The translations under genes and the position numbers were made by a program. Under the pieces are notes generated by a model, which did not search any database, was not told where the DNA came from, and saw only the letters and a list, made by a program, of their open reading frames with translations. This document shows positions 1 to 8,658 of a stretch of 64,000 bases of DNA, piece after piece. The stretch comes from Streptomyces rubradiris (GTDB taxonomy: Bacteria; Actinomycetota; Actinomycetes; Streptomycetales; Streptomycetaceae), in assembly GCF_016860525.1 (NCBI RefSeq), contig NZ_BNEA01000015.1, forward strand, positions 620,001-684,000, read 5' to 3'. The first letter of the stretch is position 1. Each line of letters begins with the position of its first letter.

Positions 1-49
1 CCCAGCCGACGAGCGGCACCCGGTCGCGGCCGCTGTCCTGGTCGGAGGA

Positions 50-138
50 TGGAGAACCGCGCGCGACAGGGAAGAGGGACATCGGCGGCCGTCCGGGACC
101 GCCCGTCTGGTGGAGAACCGCGCGCGACAGGGAAGAGG
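50..138. repeat. 28-bp direct repeat, two copies
   Basis: A 28-bp sequence beginning TGGAGAACCGCGCGCGACAG and ending GGAAGAGG occurs identically at 50-77 and 111-138, 61 bp apart start to start. It lies beyond the 3' end of the first gene. No gene was recognised in 1-242. Its function is unknown; it could be the edge of a longer repeat family continuing left of the window. Confidence 0.8.
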
Positions 139-242
139 ACCGCGAAGCCCGGCACCCGGTGCTTCGGGCGGATCACCCGAAGCACCGGCCCGGTCGTCCC
201 CGGCCTGCGGACCATCGCACCGACACGGCAGGCCGGGACAGG

Positions 243-1586
243 TCACGCGGTGGCGGGGCCGTCCGTCTCGCCGGTGCCGGTGTTCTGCTCCCCGGGAGCC
301 GGTGGGGTGGCCGTGTTCTCGGGTTCACCGTCGGCCGGGGTGCTGTTTTCGATGGCCGGGGTGTTCGGGCCGGGGGCGGCGCGGTCGTCGAGGGCGATGG
401 TGACCGGCTCACCGTCGGGGGCGAGGCCGGTCAGGCTGTTCTCGATCCGTTCGTACAAGGTGGCGGCGAGCTCTTGGTCACCGTCGCCACTGCCGGAGGT
501 GTGCTTGATGGCGTGGAGGCTGATCAGCAGGGCGATCAGGGAGCGGCCGGACAGTGCGGCGCGGATCCGCTCGCCGCCTTCGCCGGTGACGTGCGGCGGC
601 ACGCGGAAGTGCGGGTGCCGTCCGGCGTGGGCGGTGAGGAACTCCCAGATGTCGCGGTGGCACAGCAGGGAGGCCGTGGAGACGCGGGCGGCCGTCTTGA
701 GAAGGGTGCTGTGCTCCGTGCTCACCTCGGGAGTCGTGGTTGCGGAACTGGGGCCGGGCCGGGTCCGCAACTCCTCCACGGCACCGCGCAGACCGGCGAT
801 CTCCCGCTGCAGCGAGGCCAGGCCGGAGCGGGCTTCCTCCAGGGCGGTGCCGAGTTCCTGCTTGATCTCCCCGGCGGCTTCCTGCAGCGGGTCCGGGCCG
901 TCGTGCCGGTCATCGGCCAGGCTCTCGCCAGCGGTGCCGTCCGGGGCGGTGAGCGCGGCGAGCACGGGGGCGAGTTGCTCACCGAGGGCGTCACTGAGGG
1001 CCTCACTGAGGGCCTCGCGGACAGCACGGCGGACGGCGTCGACCGTCAGCGCCGGGCCGGGAGCGGGGCACGGGTCAACGGTGCGCTGCGCCGGGATCAC
1101 GCTGTGCAGGGTTTCTCCCGGCAGTTCGCCGGACTCCGTGATGGTGGTGACGGGTGCCGTCGCGGGGCTGGTGCGGTCCCGCTCGGTGCCGGGTGTCTCG
1201 TGGACCGTGGGGCCAGGATCAGGGGTCGGCGGGTCGGGGTGCTGTTGCGGCGGCGCGGGCGGCGTGAGATCCGCGAGCGCGGCGCGGACGTCCTCCAGTC
1301 CGGTGCGCAGTTGGGTGACGATGTCGTGGACTGTGCTGTTGAGCGATTCCCCGTTGGCGTTCAGCTTGGTGTAGACGTCGCCGAAGCCGGCGCGCATCCG
1401 GCCGAGTTCGTCGACGACCTCCTTCGTCCTGTCCTGGGCGGCCCGACCGGCCGACTCCAGCTTCTCCACGCTCTTGTCGAGCGCGTCCCGGATGTTCTTG
1501 TCCGTGTGCATGACGGCCGTGTGGAGCATGGCCAGGGAGTTGGAGAGATCCGGGTCCGGCTGGCTGGCCATCATCCCCCATTTCAT
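243..1586 (-). CDS. Hypothetical coiled-coil protein
   Basis: Unrecognised protein of about 447 residues. The first 100 residues are rich in heptad-like helical sequence (DKNIRDALDKSVEKLESAGR, then DELGRMRAGFGDVYTKL), suggesting a coiled coil. A Pro/Thr-rich linker follows, then a second helical stretch around residues 190-280 (EIKQELGTALEEARSGLASL), a compact segment with the only clear hydrophobic patch (ALSGRSLIALLISLHAI), and an acidic Pro/Thr-rich tail. No signal peptide or membrane segment is seen. The start is uncertain: ATG 1586 is given, but ATG 1574 or 1571 and GTG 1610 are in frame and none has a good ribosome-binding site. Codon bias supports that it is coding. A structural or scaffold role is only a guess. 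Confidence 0.7.
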   Translation of the reverse strand: MKWGMMASQPDPDLSNSLAMLHTAVMHTDKNIRDALDKSVEKLESAGRAAQDRTKEVVDELGRMRAGFGDVYTKLNANGESLNSTVHDIVTQLRTGLEDVRAALADLTPPAPPQQHPDPPTPDPGPTVHETPGTERDRTSPATAPVTTITESGELPGETLHSVIPAQRTVDPCPAPGPALTVDAVRRAVREALSEALSDALGEQLAPVLAALTAPDGTAGESLADDRHDGPDPLQEAAGEIKQELGTALEEARSGLASLQREIAGLRGAVEELRTRPGPSSATTTPEVSTEHSTLLKTAARVSTASLLCHRDIWEFLTAHAGRHPHFRVPPHVTGEGGERIRAALSGRSLIALLISLHAIKHTSGSGDGDQELAATLYERIENSLTGLAPDGEPVTIALDDRAAPGPNTPAIENSTPADGEPENTATPPAPGEQNTGTGETDGPATA

Positions 1587-2116
1587 TGCGTTACGTAGCT
1601 GATCGAGCACGCTTTGTATGCTGCCCCGGCCGAGGCGTCCGGTGCAGGGAGATCGGGTCAAGTGGCTGGAGAACGCCGGTTGTTCGGGCTGGAACCGGTT
1701 GGGTGGTGTACGCGCCGAAATGCGCCCCCTGGGAGCGGGGTGAGGACCCCCTGTTTGCCACTTGCGGCGACCCTCCGCAAGAGACGGACCCACAGCCGGT
1801 CATCACCGGCCGGCGGTCGGGCGCCCTGGCCCGCGCGCCCCTGACCGCGCCCACGACTCAAGGCCCGTCCCACGCCGAGCCGTTGGTCGGCATCCGAAGG
1901 GCACCGCTCCCTGTGGTCTCGCGGAAACAGGACGGCTCGGACGCCTTCTCCTACTCGGGGGAAGGCGTGCTGGAACGTCTGCTCCAGGCACAGGCGCACT
2001 TGCCGGACGGTCTGAGGTTTCAGCCGGCGCCTGCTACACCGGCGCCAGGCTGTCGCAGCGACAGGCAGTCCGCCCAGCTCCATCTCCCGCCCGGGACGCG
2101 ACCGCGCCGGACCGCC
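1587..2116. other. 530-bp stretch with no convincing gene
   Basis: Open frames exist here on both strands, but none has both a ribosome-binding site and typical Streptomyces codon bias. The segment separates the coiled-coil gene from the lipoprotein gene, both on the minus strand, so it should contain the promoter of the former. No clear -35/-10 pair could be assigned. Confidence 0.5.
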
Positions 2117-2590
2117 TCAGACGGTGTTGATCCGCCAAGCGATCATTCCGGTCGCACGGGCGTCACCTCTGACATCGATGCGCACGGACTTACCGGTTGT
2201 GAAGCGCTCGAAGACAACTGAGCGATCGCAGGGTACGGCCTTGCCCGGCGCCGTCCTGCTCGGGGTGAAGAAGAGCCACGCTTCTCCCGCACCGGCACAG
2301 ACCACCGTCAGTTCGTAGGAACGACCTGCCGGGAGGCCGGGCTGGGTGTGGACTCCGTCGGAGACGCGTTCCACACCCGACTCGACCATGGACGGGCCCT
2401 GGTCGGTGACCGCGTCCAACGCCGACTGCGCCTGCGCGGTGAGGTCGTCCTCCGCTAGGCGTTCCGCGCTCGCGCGAGGAGACGTTGCGGCAGCGCGATC
2501 GGGTGCGGGGACGTTGCCGGGCGTACACGCCGTCAGGCACAGCACCGGGGCCAGAGCGACGCCTGGCAGCCATACAGGCACCGGCCTCAT
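2117..2590 (-). CDS. Putative lipoprotein
   Basis: A 157-residue exported protein. The N-terminus has a short charged start, a hydrophobic core (VWLPGVALAPVLCL) and the lipobox LTAC with the lipidated Cys at residue 22, so a membrane-anchored lipoprotein is expected. The mature part contains two further Cys residues (VVCAGAG and VPCDRS) about 25 residues apart that could form a disulfide. No known enzyme motif is visible. Its ATG overlaps the stop of the small upstream gene by 4 bases (ATGA), so the two are probably cotranslated. Function unknown. Confidence 0.75.
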   Translation of the reverse strand: MRPVPVWLPGVALAPVLCLTACTPGNVPAPDRAAATSPRASAERLAEDDLTAQAQSALDAVTDQGPSMVESGVERVSDGVHTQPGLPAGRSYELTVVCAGAGEAWLFFTPSRTAPGKAVPCDRSVVFERFTTGKSVRIDVRGDARATGMIAWRINTV

Positions 2591-2745
2591 GAGGAGGTCT
2601 CCCCGTACTGGTGACGCTCACGGTCATGGTTCTCCCGGTCGGCCCGGCCCTTTATGCCGGTGACGACCCGCGCCGCTACGGTCCCCAGGCGGAGCCGCAG
2701 CGCGGTGCCGGATGCCATGGCCGCCGGGCGCGTACCGAGGCTCAT
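2587..2745 (-). CDS. Small basic hypothetical protein, coupled to lipoprotein
   Basis: A 52-residue protein starting MSLGTRPAAMASGTALRLRL. A strong purine-rich ribosome-binding site (AGAGGGGGG) lies six bases before the ATG, and its stop overlaps the lipoprotein start by four bases. These two facts are the evidence that it is real. The sequence is Arg-rich with a weakly hydrophobic first half and a charged tail (RADRENHDRERH). No family recognised. Confidence 0.55.
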   Translation of the reverse strand: MSLGTRPAAMASGTALRLRLGTVAARVVTGIKGRADRENHDRERHQYGETSS

Positions 2746-3098
2746 GTGTGCCCCCCTCTTCAGACACCCGCCTTGGTCACGGGCGGCAACCAGAACACTA
2801 TGGTCCGACCAGGACCGTATCCAGGAGATGTTCGTCTCTCTGAGCTGGACTTGAGCCACTTCTGGCGTCCGGCAGCGGTGAGCCCTGGGCCGCTGCCTCG
2901 TGGGCGCGGGCGTCCGCCTCGCGGTCCGTTCCGCAGGTCGAGCTGTCCTGACCGGCCGGTTCCGCCCCCGGTCGAGCTGTCCTGACCGGCGCGCTCGGGA
3001 TATCCCCACCCCGATCCGCCGGGAGCCTCCATGTCCCGCGACGGCCGTGCTCCGTAGCGTCGGGTCATCGGCTGGGAAAGATCGCGAGAGGACGGACC
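2746..3098. other. Divergent intergenic region before ABC exporter
   Basis: This 353-bp region separates the minus-strand small gene/lipoprotein pair from the plus-strand ABC exporter, so it should hold both promoters. It contains a 5-bp inverted repeat (GGTCC-N5-GGACC, 2802-2816) and, closer to the exporter, a two-copy direct repeat described separately. No unambiguous sigma-70 hexamers were identified. Confidence 0.5.
2936..2990. repeat. 21-bp direct repeat upstream of ABC exporter
   Basis: A 21-bp sequence containing GTCGAGCTGTCCTGACCGG is present twice without mismatch, at 2936-2956 and 2970-2990. The copies are 34 bp apart start to start, about three helical turns. They end 108 bp before the ABC ATPase start codon. 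The phased spacing suggests a binding site for a transcription factor acting on the exporter operon; this is inference. Confidence 0.65.
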
Positions 3099-3914
3099 AT
3101 GAGGCTGCGCGGCGGCAAGCGGCGGACGGCGGACGACCGGCTGGAGCCCCAGGGCACACCCGGGCTCGCCGTCGAACTGCGCGGGGTACGGCGGGAGTAC
3201 GGCCGCGGCTCCCGTACCGTGCACGCCCTCGCGGGCGTCGATCTCGCCCTGCCGCGCGGCACGTTCACCGCCGTCATGGGCCCGTCCGGGTCCGGCAAGT
3301 CCACCTTCCTGCAGTGCGCGGCCGGTCTCGACCGGCCGACGGCCGGCTCCGTGCGCCTGGGCGGTACGGAGATCACGGGCATGCGCGAGAACCAGCTCAC
3401 CGAGTTGCGGCGCAGCCGCCTCGGTTTCGTCTTCCAGGCCTTCAACCTGCTGCCCTCCCTCACCGTGGAGCAGAACGTGCTGCTCCCCATGCGGCTGGCC
3501 GGGCAGCGCCGGGACCGCCGGCGGGCGGAGGCGATGCTCGCGCGGGTCGGTCTCGCCGACAAGGCCGGGCGGCGTCCCGGCGAGTTGTCCGGCGGCCAGC
3601 AGCAGCGCGTGGCCGTCGCCCGCGCCCTGATCACCGACCCGGACGTGGTGTTCGCCGACGAGCCCACCGGCGCCCTGGACACGGTGACCGCCGCCGAGGT
3701 CCTCGGCCTGCTCCGGCAGGCGGTGGACACCCTCGGGGCGACCGTCGTCATGGTCACCCACGATCCGGCCGCCGCCGCATGGGCCGACCGCGTGCTGTTC
3801 CTCGCCGACGGCGTCTTCGCCGGCGGCCTCGACCGCGGCACGGCGGAACAGATCGCGGCGCGCATGGCCGCCCTCACCTCCCGTACGGGCGCTGCGGCGG
3901 TGGCCGCCGCGTGA
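3099..3914 (+). CDS. ABC transporter ATP-binding protein (MacB/LolD type)
   Basis: A 271-residue ATPase that would energise the permease encoded immediately downstream. Visible motifs in order: Walker A GPSGSGKST at 61-69, Q-loop VFQAFNLLPS near 111-120, ABC signature LSGGQQQR at 163-170, Walker B VVFADEP at 183-189 and a switch His in MVTHD. The QAFNLLPSLTVEQN motif is typical of the MacB/LolD/FtsE subfamily, which pairs with FtsX-like permeases. An N-terminal extension of about 20 basic residues precedes the domain. The stop overlaps the GTG of the permease gene (GTGA). Substrate unknown; such pairs export peptides, lipids or drugs. Confidence 0.93.
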   Translation: MRLRGGKRRTADDRLEPQGTPGLAVELRGVRREYGRGSRTVHALAGVDLALPRGTFTAVMGPSGSGKSTFLQCAAGLDRPTAGSVRLGGTEITGMRENQLTELRRSRLGFVFQAFNLLPSLTVEQNVLLPMRLAGQRRDRRRAEAMLARVGLADKAGRRPGELSGGQQQRVAVARALITDPDVVFADEPTGALDTVTAAEVLGLLRQAVDTLGATVVMVTHDPAAAAWADRVLFLADGVFAGGLDRGTAEQIAARMAALTSRTGAAAVAAA

Positions 3915-6397
3915 GGACCCTCGCCCCCAACGGCCTCGCCCGCGCGGCCGTACGCTTCAAGCCCGCCTCGTTCGCGGGCACCTTCGTGGCGCTGATGATG
4001 GCGTCGCTGATCGTCTCCGCCTGCGGCATCCTCCTGGAGACCGGCGTCCGCGCCTCGGTCCCGCCCGCGCGGTACGCGAAGGCGCCGGTCGTCGCGGCGG
4101 CCGACCAGTACGCCCACCTCGTCACGGGCAGCGGGGACAGCCGCTCCGAGGAGACGACCCCGCTGCCGGACACCGCCCGCGTGGACACCGCGCTGGCCGG
4201 CCGGGCGGCCCGCGTGCCCGGTGTCCGGGCGGCCGTCCCGGACTTCACGTTCCCCGTGCGCCAGGGCAACCGCGCGGTCACGGGCCATGGCTGGGGATCG
4301 CACGCCTTCACCGGCACCGCGCTCCGCTCCGGGGCCGCGCCGCGTGCCGGGGAGGTCGTCCTGGACGCCGCCGCCGCGCGGGCGGCGCGGGCCGGGGTGG
4401 GCGACACCGTCGTGCTGGAAACCGCCGCCGGACGCGCCGGTTTCCGCGTCTCGGGGCTGGCCCAGGCCGGGCCCGGCGACCTGGCCGGGGGGCCCGTGGG
4501 CTGGTTCGCCGACGCCCGGTCCCCCGTGCTCGCCGGGCATCCCGGCAAGGCCGACGCCATCGTCGTACTGGCGGACGGCGGGACGGAGACCGATGCCCTC
4601 GCCGCCGGTGTGCGCGAGGCGCTCGCCGGGTCCGGCGCCGGGGTGCGCACCGGTGACGACCGCGGCGCGGTGGAGAACCGCGGGCTCGGGTACGCGAAGG
4701 AGACGCTCACCGGGCTCGGCGGTTCCTTCGGCGGAATCGCCGCCATGGTCGCCGTCTTCACCGCCGCCGGCACGGTGGCCCTGTCCGTCGCCCAGCGCGC
4801 CCGGGAATTCGCGCTGCTGCGCGCCATCGGCGCCACGCCGCGGCAGATCCGCCGCGCGGTCGCCGCCGAGGGGCTGCTCGTCGCGCCCGTCGCCGGGCTC
4901 GCCGGCTGCCTGCCCGGGGTGGGGCTCGCGCACTGGTGGTTCGGGCAGTTGAAGGACCGCGGGGCCATTCCGGAACCCGTGCGCCTGCATGTCTCCTGGC
5001 TCCCGCTCGTCGTCGCCGTCGGCGCGGGGCTGCTGACCGCGCTCGCCGCCGGCTGGGCGGCCGGGCGCCGGCCCGCGCGGATCAAGCCGGGGCAGGCGCT
5101 CACCGAGGCGTCGGTGGAACGGCGGCGTCCGGGCGTGATCCGTACCGCACTGGGCCTGGGCGCCCTGGTCGGTGGCGGGTTCCTCACCGTGCTCGCGGCA
5201 CGTTCGGCCGGGGAGGACGCGGCCAACGCCGCCCTCGGCGTGGTCATGCTGTTCATGCTGGCGGTCGCGTTGCTCGGTCCGCTGGTGGCGCGGCTGTGCG
5301 CGGCCCTGTCCGGGCTGCCGCTGCGCGGTCTGGGCGCCGCGGCCTCGCTCGCCGCCGCCAACTCCCGTACGAACGCCCGCCGGCTGGCGTCCGCGCTCAC
5401 CCCGATCGTGCTGGCCATGGCCTTCGCCTCGACGCTCACCTTCCTGCACACGAGCGAAAGCCACGTCGCCGCTGAGCAGTCGCGCGCCGGCATCACCGCG
5501 GACCACGTCGTCACCCACCCCGCCGGGCTGTCCGCCGGTGCCGTCGAGCGCGCCGCCCGTGCTCCCGGCGTCCGGGCGGCCGTGGGCCTGCTGGACACCG
5601 AGGTGCTGGTGCCCGTCGGGTCGGGCGGCGGCCGCTGGTTGCAGGACGCGGCGGCCCAGGGTGTCTCCGGCTCCGGCGCCCGGCTCGCCGAGGTGCAGGA
5701 CCTCGATGTGCGCGACGGCGACCTGGACCGGCTCGGCGGGGACCGTATCGCCGTCGACACCACGCTCGCCGCGTCGGCCGGGGTCACGGTCGGCGACCGG
5801 CTGCCGCTGTACCTGCCGGACGGCACCCGGGCCCGCCCCGAGGTCGTCGCCGTCTACGGCCGTGGGCTCGGCCTGCCGGCCGTCACCATGGACCGCGCGT
5901 CGCTGGCCGCCCACGTCTCCTCGGGCTTCGACAGCACGTTGCTGGTACGCGGCGGAGACGCGCGGGACCTCGCCCCGCTGGGCCAGGTCGCCGACGGGTC
6001 CGGTTACGCGGTCGAGCGGAGCGCCGGTCGCGAGCTGAACGCCTGGGCGAACTACACGATGGCCGCGGTCCTGGGCGGCTTCGCCGCCGTGGCCGCCGTC
6101 AACACCCTGGTGATGACCGTCCTGGACCGCCGCCGGGAACTCGGCGTGCTGCGTCTCGTCGGCGCCACCCGGCGCCAGGTGATGGGCATGCTGCGCTGGG
6201 AGGGCCTGCTGGTGGCGGGGGCCGGCGTCGCCCTCGGCACGGCCATCGCCGCGGCCACCCTGATCCCGATGACCCGCGGCCTGACCGGCGAGGACCCGTA
6301 CGTGCCGCCGCTGGTGTACGCGGCCTTCGCCGGGGGCGCGGTGGGGCTCGGCCTGCTGGCGGTGACGCTGCCGGCCCGGGCGGCGCTACGGCGCTGA
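3911..6397 (+). CDS. ABC transporter permease, two FtsX domains
   Basis: An 828-residue membrane protein, the partner of the preceding ATPase. The GTG start is fixed by the 4-base GTGA overlap. An N-terminal membrane segment around residues 20-40 is followed by a large extracytoplasmic region. Then come an FtsX-type three-helix block (GGIAAMVAVFTAAGTVALSVAQRAREFALLRAIGATPRQI, roughly 270-325), further helices, a second extracytoplasmic domain, and a C-terminal FtsX block (NTLVMTVLDRRRELGVLRLVGATRRQVMGML, roughly 735-770). The duplicated REFALLRAIGAT / RELGVLRLVGAT motif marks the family. Full-length two-domain permeases of about 800-850 residues are usual in actinomycetes. Substrate is not inferable. 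Confidence 0.93.
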   Translation: MRTLAPNGLARAAVRFKPASFAGTFVALMMASLIVSACGILLETGVRASVPPARYAKAPVVAAADQYAHLVTGSGDSRSEETTPLPDTARVDTALAGRAARVPGVRAAVPDFTFPVRQGNRAVTGHGWGSHAFTGTALRSGAAPRAGEVVLDAAAARAARAGVGDTVVLETAAGRAGFRVSGLAQAGPGDLAGGPVGWFADARSPVLAGHPGKADAIVVLADGGTETDALAAGVREALAGSGAGVRTGDDRGAVENRGLGYAKETLTGLGGSFGGIAAMVAVFTAAGTVALSVAQRAREFALLRAIGATPRQIRRAVAAEGLLVAPVAGLAGCLPGVGLAHWWFGQLKDRGAIPEPVRLHVSWLPLVVAVGAGLLTALAAGWAAGRRPARIKPGQALTEASVERRRPGVIRTALGLGALVGGGFLTVLAARSAGEDAANAALGVVMLFMLAVALLGPLVARLCAALSGLPLRGLGAAASLAAANSRTNARRLASALTPIVLAMAFASTLTFLHTSESHVAAEQSRAGITADHVVTHPAGLSAGAVERAARAPGVRAAVGLLDTEVLVPVGSGGGRWLQDAAAQGVSGSGARLAEVQDLDVRDGDLDRLGGDRIAVDTTLAASAGVTVGDRLPLYLPDGTRARPEVVAVYGRGLGLPAVTMDRASLAAHVSSGFDSTLLVRGGDARDLAPLGQVADGSGYAVERSAGRELNAWANYTMAAVLGGFAAVAAVNTLVMTVLDRRRELGVLRLVGATRRQVMGMLRWEGLLVAGAGVALGTAIAAATLIPMTRGLTGEDPYVPPLVYAAFAGGAVGLGLLAVTLPARAALRR

Positions 6398-6440
6398 GCC
6401 CCGGCCTTCCGGGACAGCGGGTACGGACGGCCCCGGCCGC

Positions 6441-7019
6441 CTACCCCTCGGTCACGATGCGCTCGACCGCCGCCGCCACCAACCGCTCGCGCTCCGCCGG
6501 TGTGAAGACGTCCGGCAGGGTGAGCTGCTCGACGATCAGCCAGTTGAGCGTCAGCATCAGCAGCTTGACCGCGGTGGCGTCGCCGGGGAGGCCGGACGCC
6601 TCGTGGTAGGCGACGTTGGCGGCCATGTCGGCCCGGACCCGCTCGGTGAGGACCTCGCGGAGTCCGGGGCGGCGGGTCGCTTCAAGGCGCAGTTCGAGCA
6701 GCGCGAGGTAGCCGGTGCGGAAAGCGGCCACGCGGCCGACGAGTTCGCGCATCAGCTCCGCGTAGGTCTCCCGGTCGCGGCCGGCCGACCGCTGACGGCT
6801 GATCGTGGCCTCGTCGGGCTGGAGCCGCTCGTAGACCCGGGCGCCGGCCTGGGTGAGCAGGTCGTCGCGGTCGGCGAAGTAGTTGGAGGCGGTGCCGACG
6901 GGCACGGCGGCCTCCGTGTCCACCGCCCGGAACGTCAGGCCCCGCGCGCCGTCCCTGGCCAGCACCTCGATCGCCGCGTCCACGAGGGCGGCCCGGCGCT
7001 GGTCGTTCCGTCTCACCAT
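6441..7019 (-). CDS. TetR-family transcriptional regulator
   Basis: A 192-residue repressor-type protein starting MVRRNDQRRAALVDAAIEVL. The N-terminal helix-turn-helix covers about residues 8-55 (LTFRAVDTEAAVPVGTASNYFADRDDLL), the usual TetR arrangement with the recognition helix ending in NYF. The C-terminal 130 residues form the ligand/dimerisation domain. ATG 7019 was chosen because GGAG lies 8 bases upstream; upstream in-frame codons would run through the operator-like repeats. It is divergent from the reductase gene at 7090 across a 70-bp gap, so it probably represses that gene and itself. Confidence 0.9.
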   Translation of the reverse strand: MVRRNDQRRAALVDAAIEVLARDGARGLTFRAVDTEAAVPVGTASNYFADRDDLLTQAGARVYERLQPDEATISRQRSAGRDRETYAELMRELVGRVAAFRTGYLALLELRLEATRRPGLREVLTERVRADMAANVAYHEASGLPGDATAVKLLMLTLNWLIVEQLTLPDVFTPAERERLVAAAVERIVTEG

Positions 7020-7035
7020 TGACACCACTCCAGTT

Positions 7036-7075
7036 GTAGTACTACGTTCAAACCACTTCAACCAGAGTACTACGT
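7036..7075. promoter_or_regulatory. Repeated AGTACTACGT, probable TetR operator
   Basis: The 70-bp gap between the divergent TetR and reductase genes contains AGTACTACGT at 7038-7047 and again at 7066-7075. The first copy sits in a perfect 10-bp palindrome GTAGTACTAC (7036-7045). A related GTGTACTACGTC falls at 7102-7113 inside the reductase start. Placement between a divergent regulator and target, plus symmetry, suggests the TetR operator. Confidence 0.65.
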
Positions 7076-7089
7076 AGGGAGTTACCAGC

Positions 7090-7683
7090 TTGCGCAAGCT
7101 CGTGTACTACGTCGCCGTCTCGCTCGACGGCCGCATCGCCGGCCCCGGCGGCGAGTACGACTTCTTCCCGGCCGGCGACGAACGGCAGGCCGCCGCCTAC
7201 TCCGCCTGGACGGGCGCCCTGTATCCCGAGACGGTCCCGACGGCCCACCGCGCCGCCGCCGGCCTGGACGGCGCACCCGGCCGGCGCTTCGACACGGTCG
7301 TCATGGGCCTCGGCACCTACCGTCCCGCACTCGACGCGGGGATCACCCGTCCGTACGCGCACCTGCGCCAGTACGTGGTCTCCGGCACCCTCACGCCGGA
7401 CGTGGACCCGGCCGTCACCGTCGTCCCGGGCGACCCGCTCGGCCTGGTCCGCGCGCTCAAGCGGGAGGCGGGCACCGGGCTGGACATCTGGCTGTGCGGC
7501 GGCGGGAAGCTCGCGGGTGCCCTGCTGCCCGAGATCGACGAACTGGTGCTCAAGAGCTACCCGGTGGTGGCCGGTGCCGGGATACCGGCCTTCGACGGCA
7601 CGTTCGCCCCCACCGCGTTCGATGTCGCCGAGCGCACCGCCTTCCCCAACGGCGTCACCCTCACCCGCCTCACCAGGCGCTAG
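7090..7683 (+). CDS. Dihydrofolate reductase-like (RibD C-terminal) protein
   Basis: A 197-residue protein of the DHFR/RibD C-terminal superfamily. It begins MRKLVYYVAVSLDGRIAGP, the conserved first strand with SLDG, followed by FDTVVMGLGTYRPAL (equivalent of the MGRxTY motif) and IWLCGGGKLAGALLPEIDEL (the GGxxL nucleotide-binding turn). These proteins are NADPH-dependent reductases; most in actinomycetes have unknown substrates and are not the housekeeping DHFR. TTG 7090 is chosen because AGGGAG lies 8 bases upstream. Divergent from a TetR gene across an operator-like region, so inducible expression is likely. Confidence 0.88.
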   Translation: MRKLVYYVAVSLDGRIAGPGGEYDFFPAGDERQAAAYSAWTGALYPETVPTAHRAAAGLDGAPGRRFDTVVMGLGTYRPALDAGITRPYAHLRQYVVSGTLTPDVDPAVTVVPGDPLGLVRALKREAGTGLDIWLCGGGKLAGALLPEIDELVLKSYPVVAGAGIPAFDGTFAPTAFDVAERTAFPNGVTLTRLTRR

Positions 7684-7805
7684 CGACACGCGGCAGGAGC
7701 CGTTTCCCCAGGGGTGCTGTGGGTACGCTGACGTTTCAGGTTTCGCATTCCCGTCGGACATCGGTCTCACAGCGCTGGCGGTTGGGACACAGGAGGCCGG
7801 GCGCG

Positions 7806-8627
7806 ATGGCCATGAATCACGGCAAGACACGGACCCCGGGGGCCACGGACGCCGGCTCCGCGGGCTCCGGGTGCGGCGCACCGTGCTGGATCAGCCTGAC
7901 CAGCCACGGCCTTGAGGCGTCACAGCGGTTCTACGGGGCCGTGCTCGGCTGGCAGTGGCGCCCGGCCGAAGCAGATGATCACTTCCGTATCGCGCTGGCG
8001 GACTCGGCGCCGGTCGCCGGGATCGCCGTGCTGCCCGCCCTGCGGCAGACGGGGGTGGCCTGGACGCCGTACTTCGCCGTCCCCGACGCCGACCAGGCCG
8101 CGGCGCGGGCCCGGGAGCGGGGCGGCACGGCGGGCGTCGGCCCGCTGCGGCTGCCGCCCGGGCGCGTGGCACTCCTCTCCGACCGGCACGGGGCCACCTT
8201 CGGCATCTGGGAGGGGGAGCGGTTCGGCCGCTGGGAACCCTGGCGGCGCTCGGCACCCGCCTTCATCACCCTGCACACCCGCGACGCCTTCGACGCCGCC
8301 ATGTTCTACGGCGGTGTCCTCGACTGGGCCTCGGACCGCCCCGGCAGCTGTGAGGTCGAGTACGAGGCCGACGAGGTGCTGTTGCGCAGCCAGGGCCACG
8401 TCGTCGCGCGCCTCGAGTCGGGAGAGTCGGACACGGCGCCCGACCCCTCGGTACGGCCGCACTGGCAGGTCACCTTCCTGGTGGACGATGTGCCGGGGTG
8501 CGCGCGGGCCGCGCGGCGGCACGGCGGAGGCGTCCTGGAGGAGGGCGAGCACGAGGCCGTACTGCGCGACCCCGACGGCGCCCGGTTCACCGTGATCTCG
8601 GCGGCCGGGTCGCCGCCCGCCGGCTGA
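7806..8627 (+). CDS. Two-domain VOC (glyoxalase/bleomycin-resistance) protein
   Basis: A 273-residue cytoplasmic protein made of two vicinal-oxygen-chelate domains. Domain one runs from about residue 25 (CWISLTSHGLEASQRFYGAVLGW) to 140; domain two starts with FITLHTRDAFDAAMFYGGVLDW and ends with VLRDPDGARFTVISA. Each has the beta-alpha-beta-beta-beta signature with the F-Y-x-x-x-L-x-W pattern. Family members include dioxygenases, glyoxalases and antibiotic-binding proteins; the tandem form resembles actinomycete hydroxylase-like VOC proteins. AGGAGG lies 9 bases before ATG 7806. Substrate unknown. Confidence 0.88.
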   Translation: MAMNHGKTRTPGATDAGSAGSGCGAPCWISLTSHGLEASQRFYGAVLGWQWRPAEADDHFRIALADSAPVAGIAVLPALRQTGVAWTPYFAVPDADQAAARARERGGTAGVGPLRLPPGRVALLSDRHGATFGIWEGERFGRWEPWRRSAPAFITLHTRDAFDAAMFYGGVLDWASDRPGSCEVEYEADEVLLRSQGHVVARLESGESDTAPDPSVRPHWQVTFLVDDVPGCARAARRHGGGVLEEGEHEAVLRDPDGARFTVISAAGSPPAG

Positions 8628-8658
8628 GCGGGCGGCGGCCCGGCACCCTCCGGGAGCC

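Noticed and set aside
1586..2221. Plus-strand frame opposite the lipoprotein region
   Set aside because: No ribosome-binding site, poor codon pattern and overlap with the better supported minus-strand lipoprotein.
3065..5914. 950-codon frame antisense to the ABC exporter
   Set aside because: Opposes clearly coding ATPase and permease genes and has no recognisable domain.
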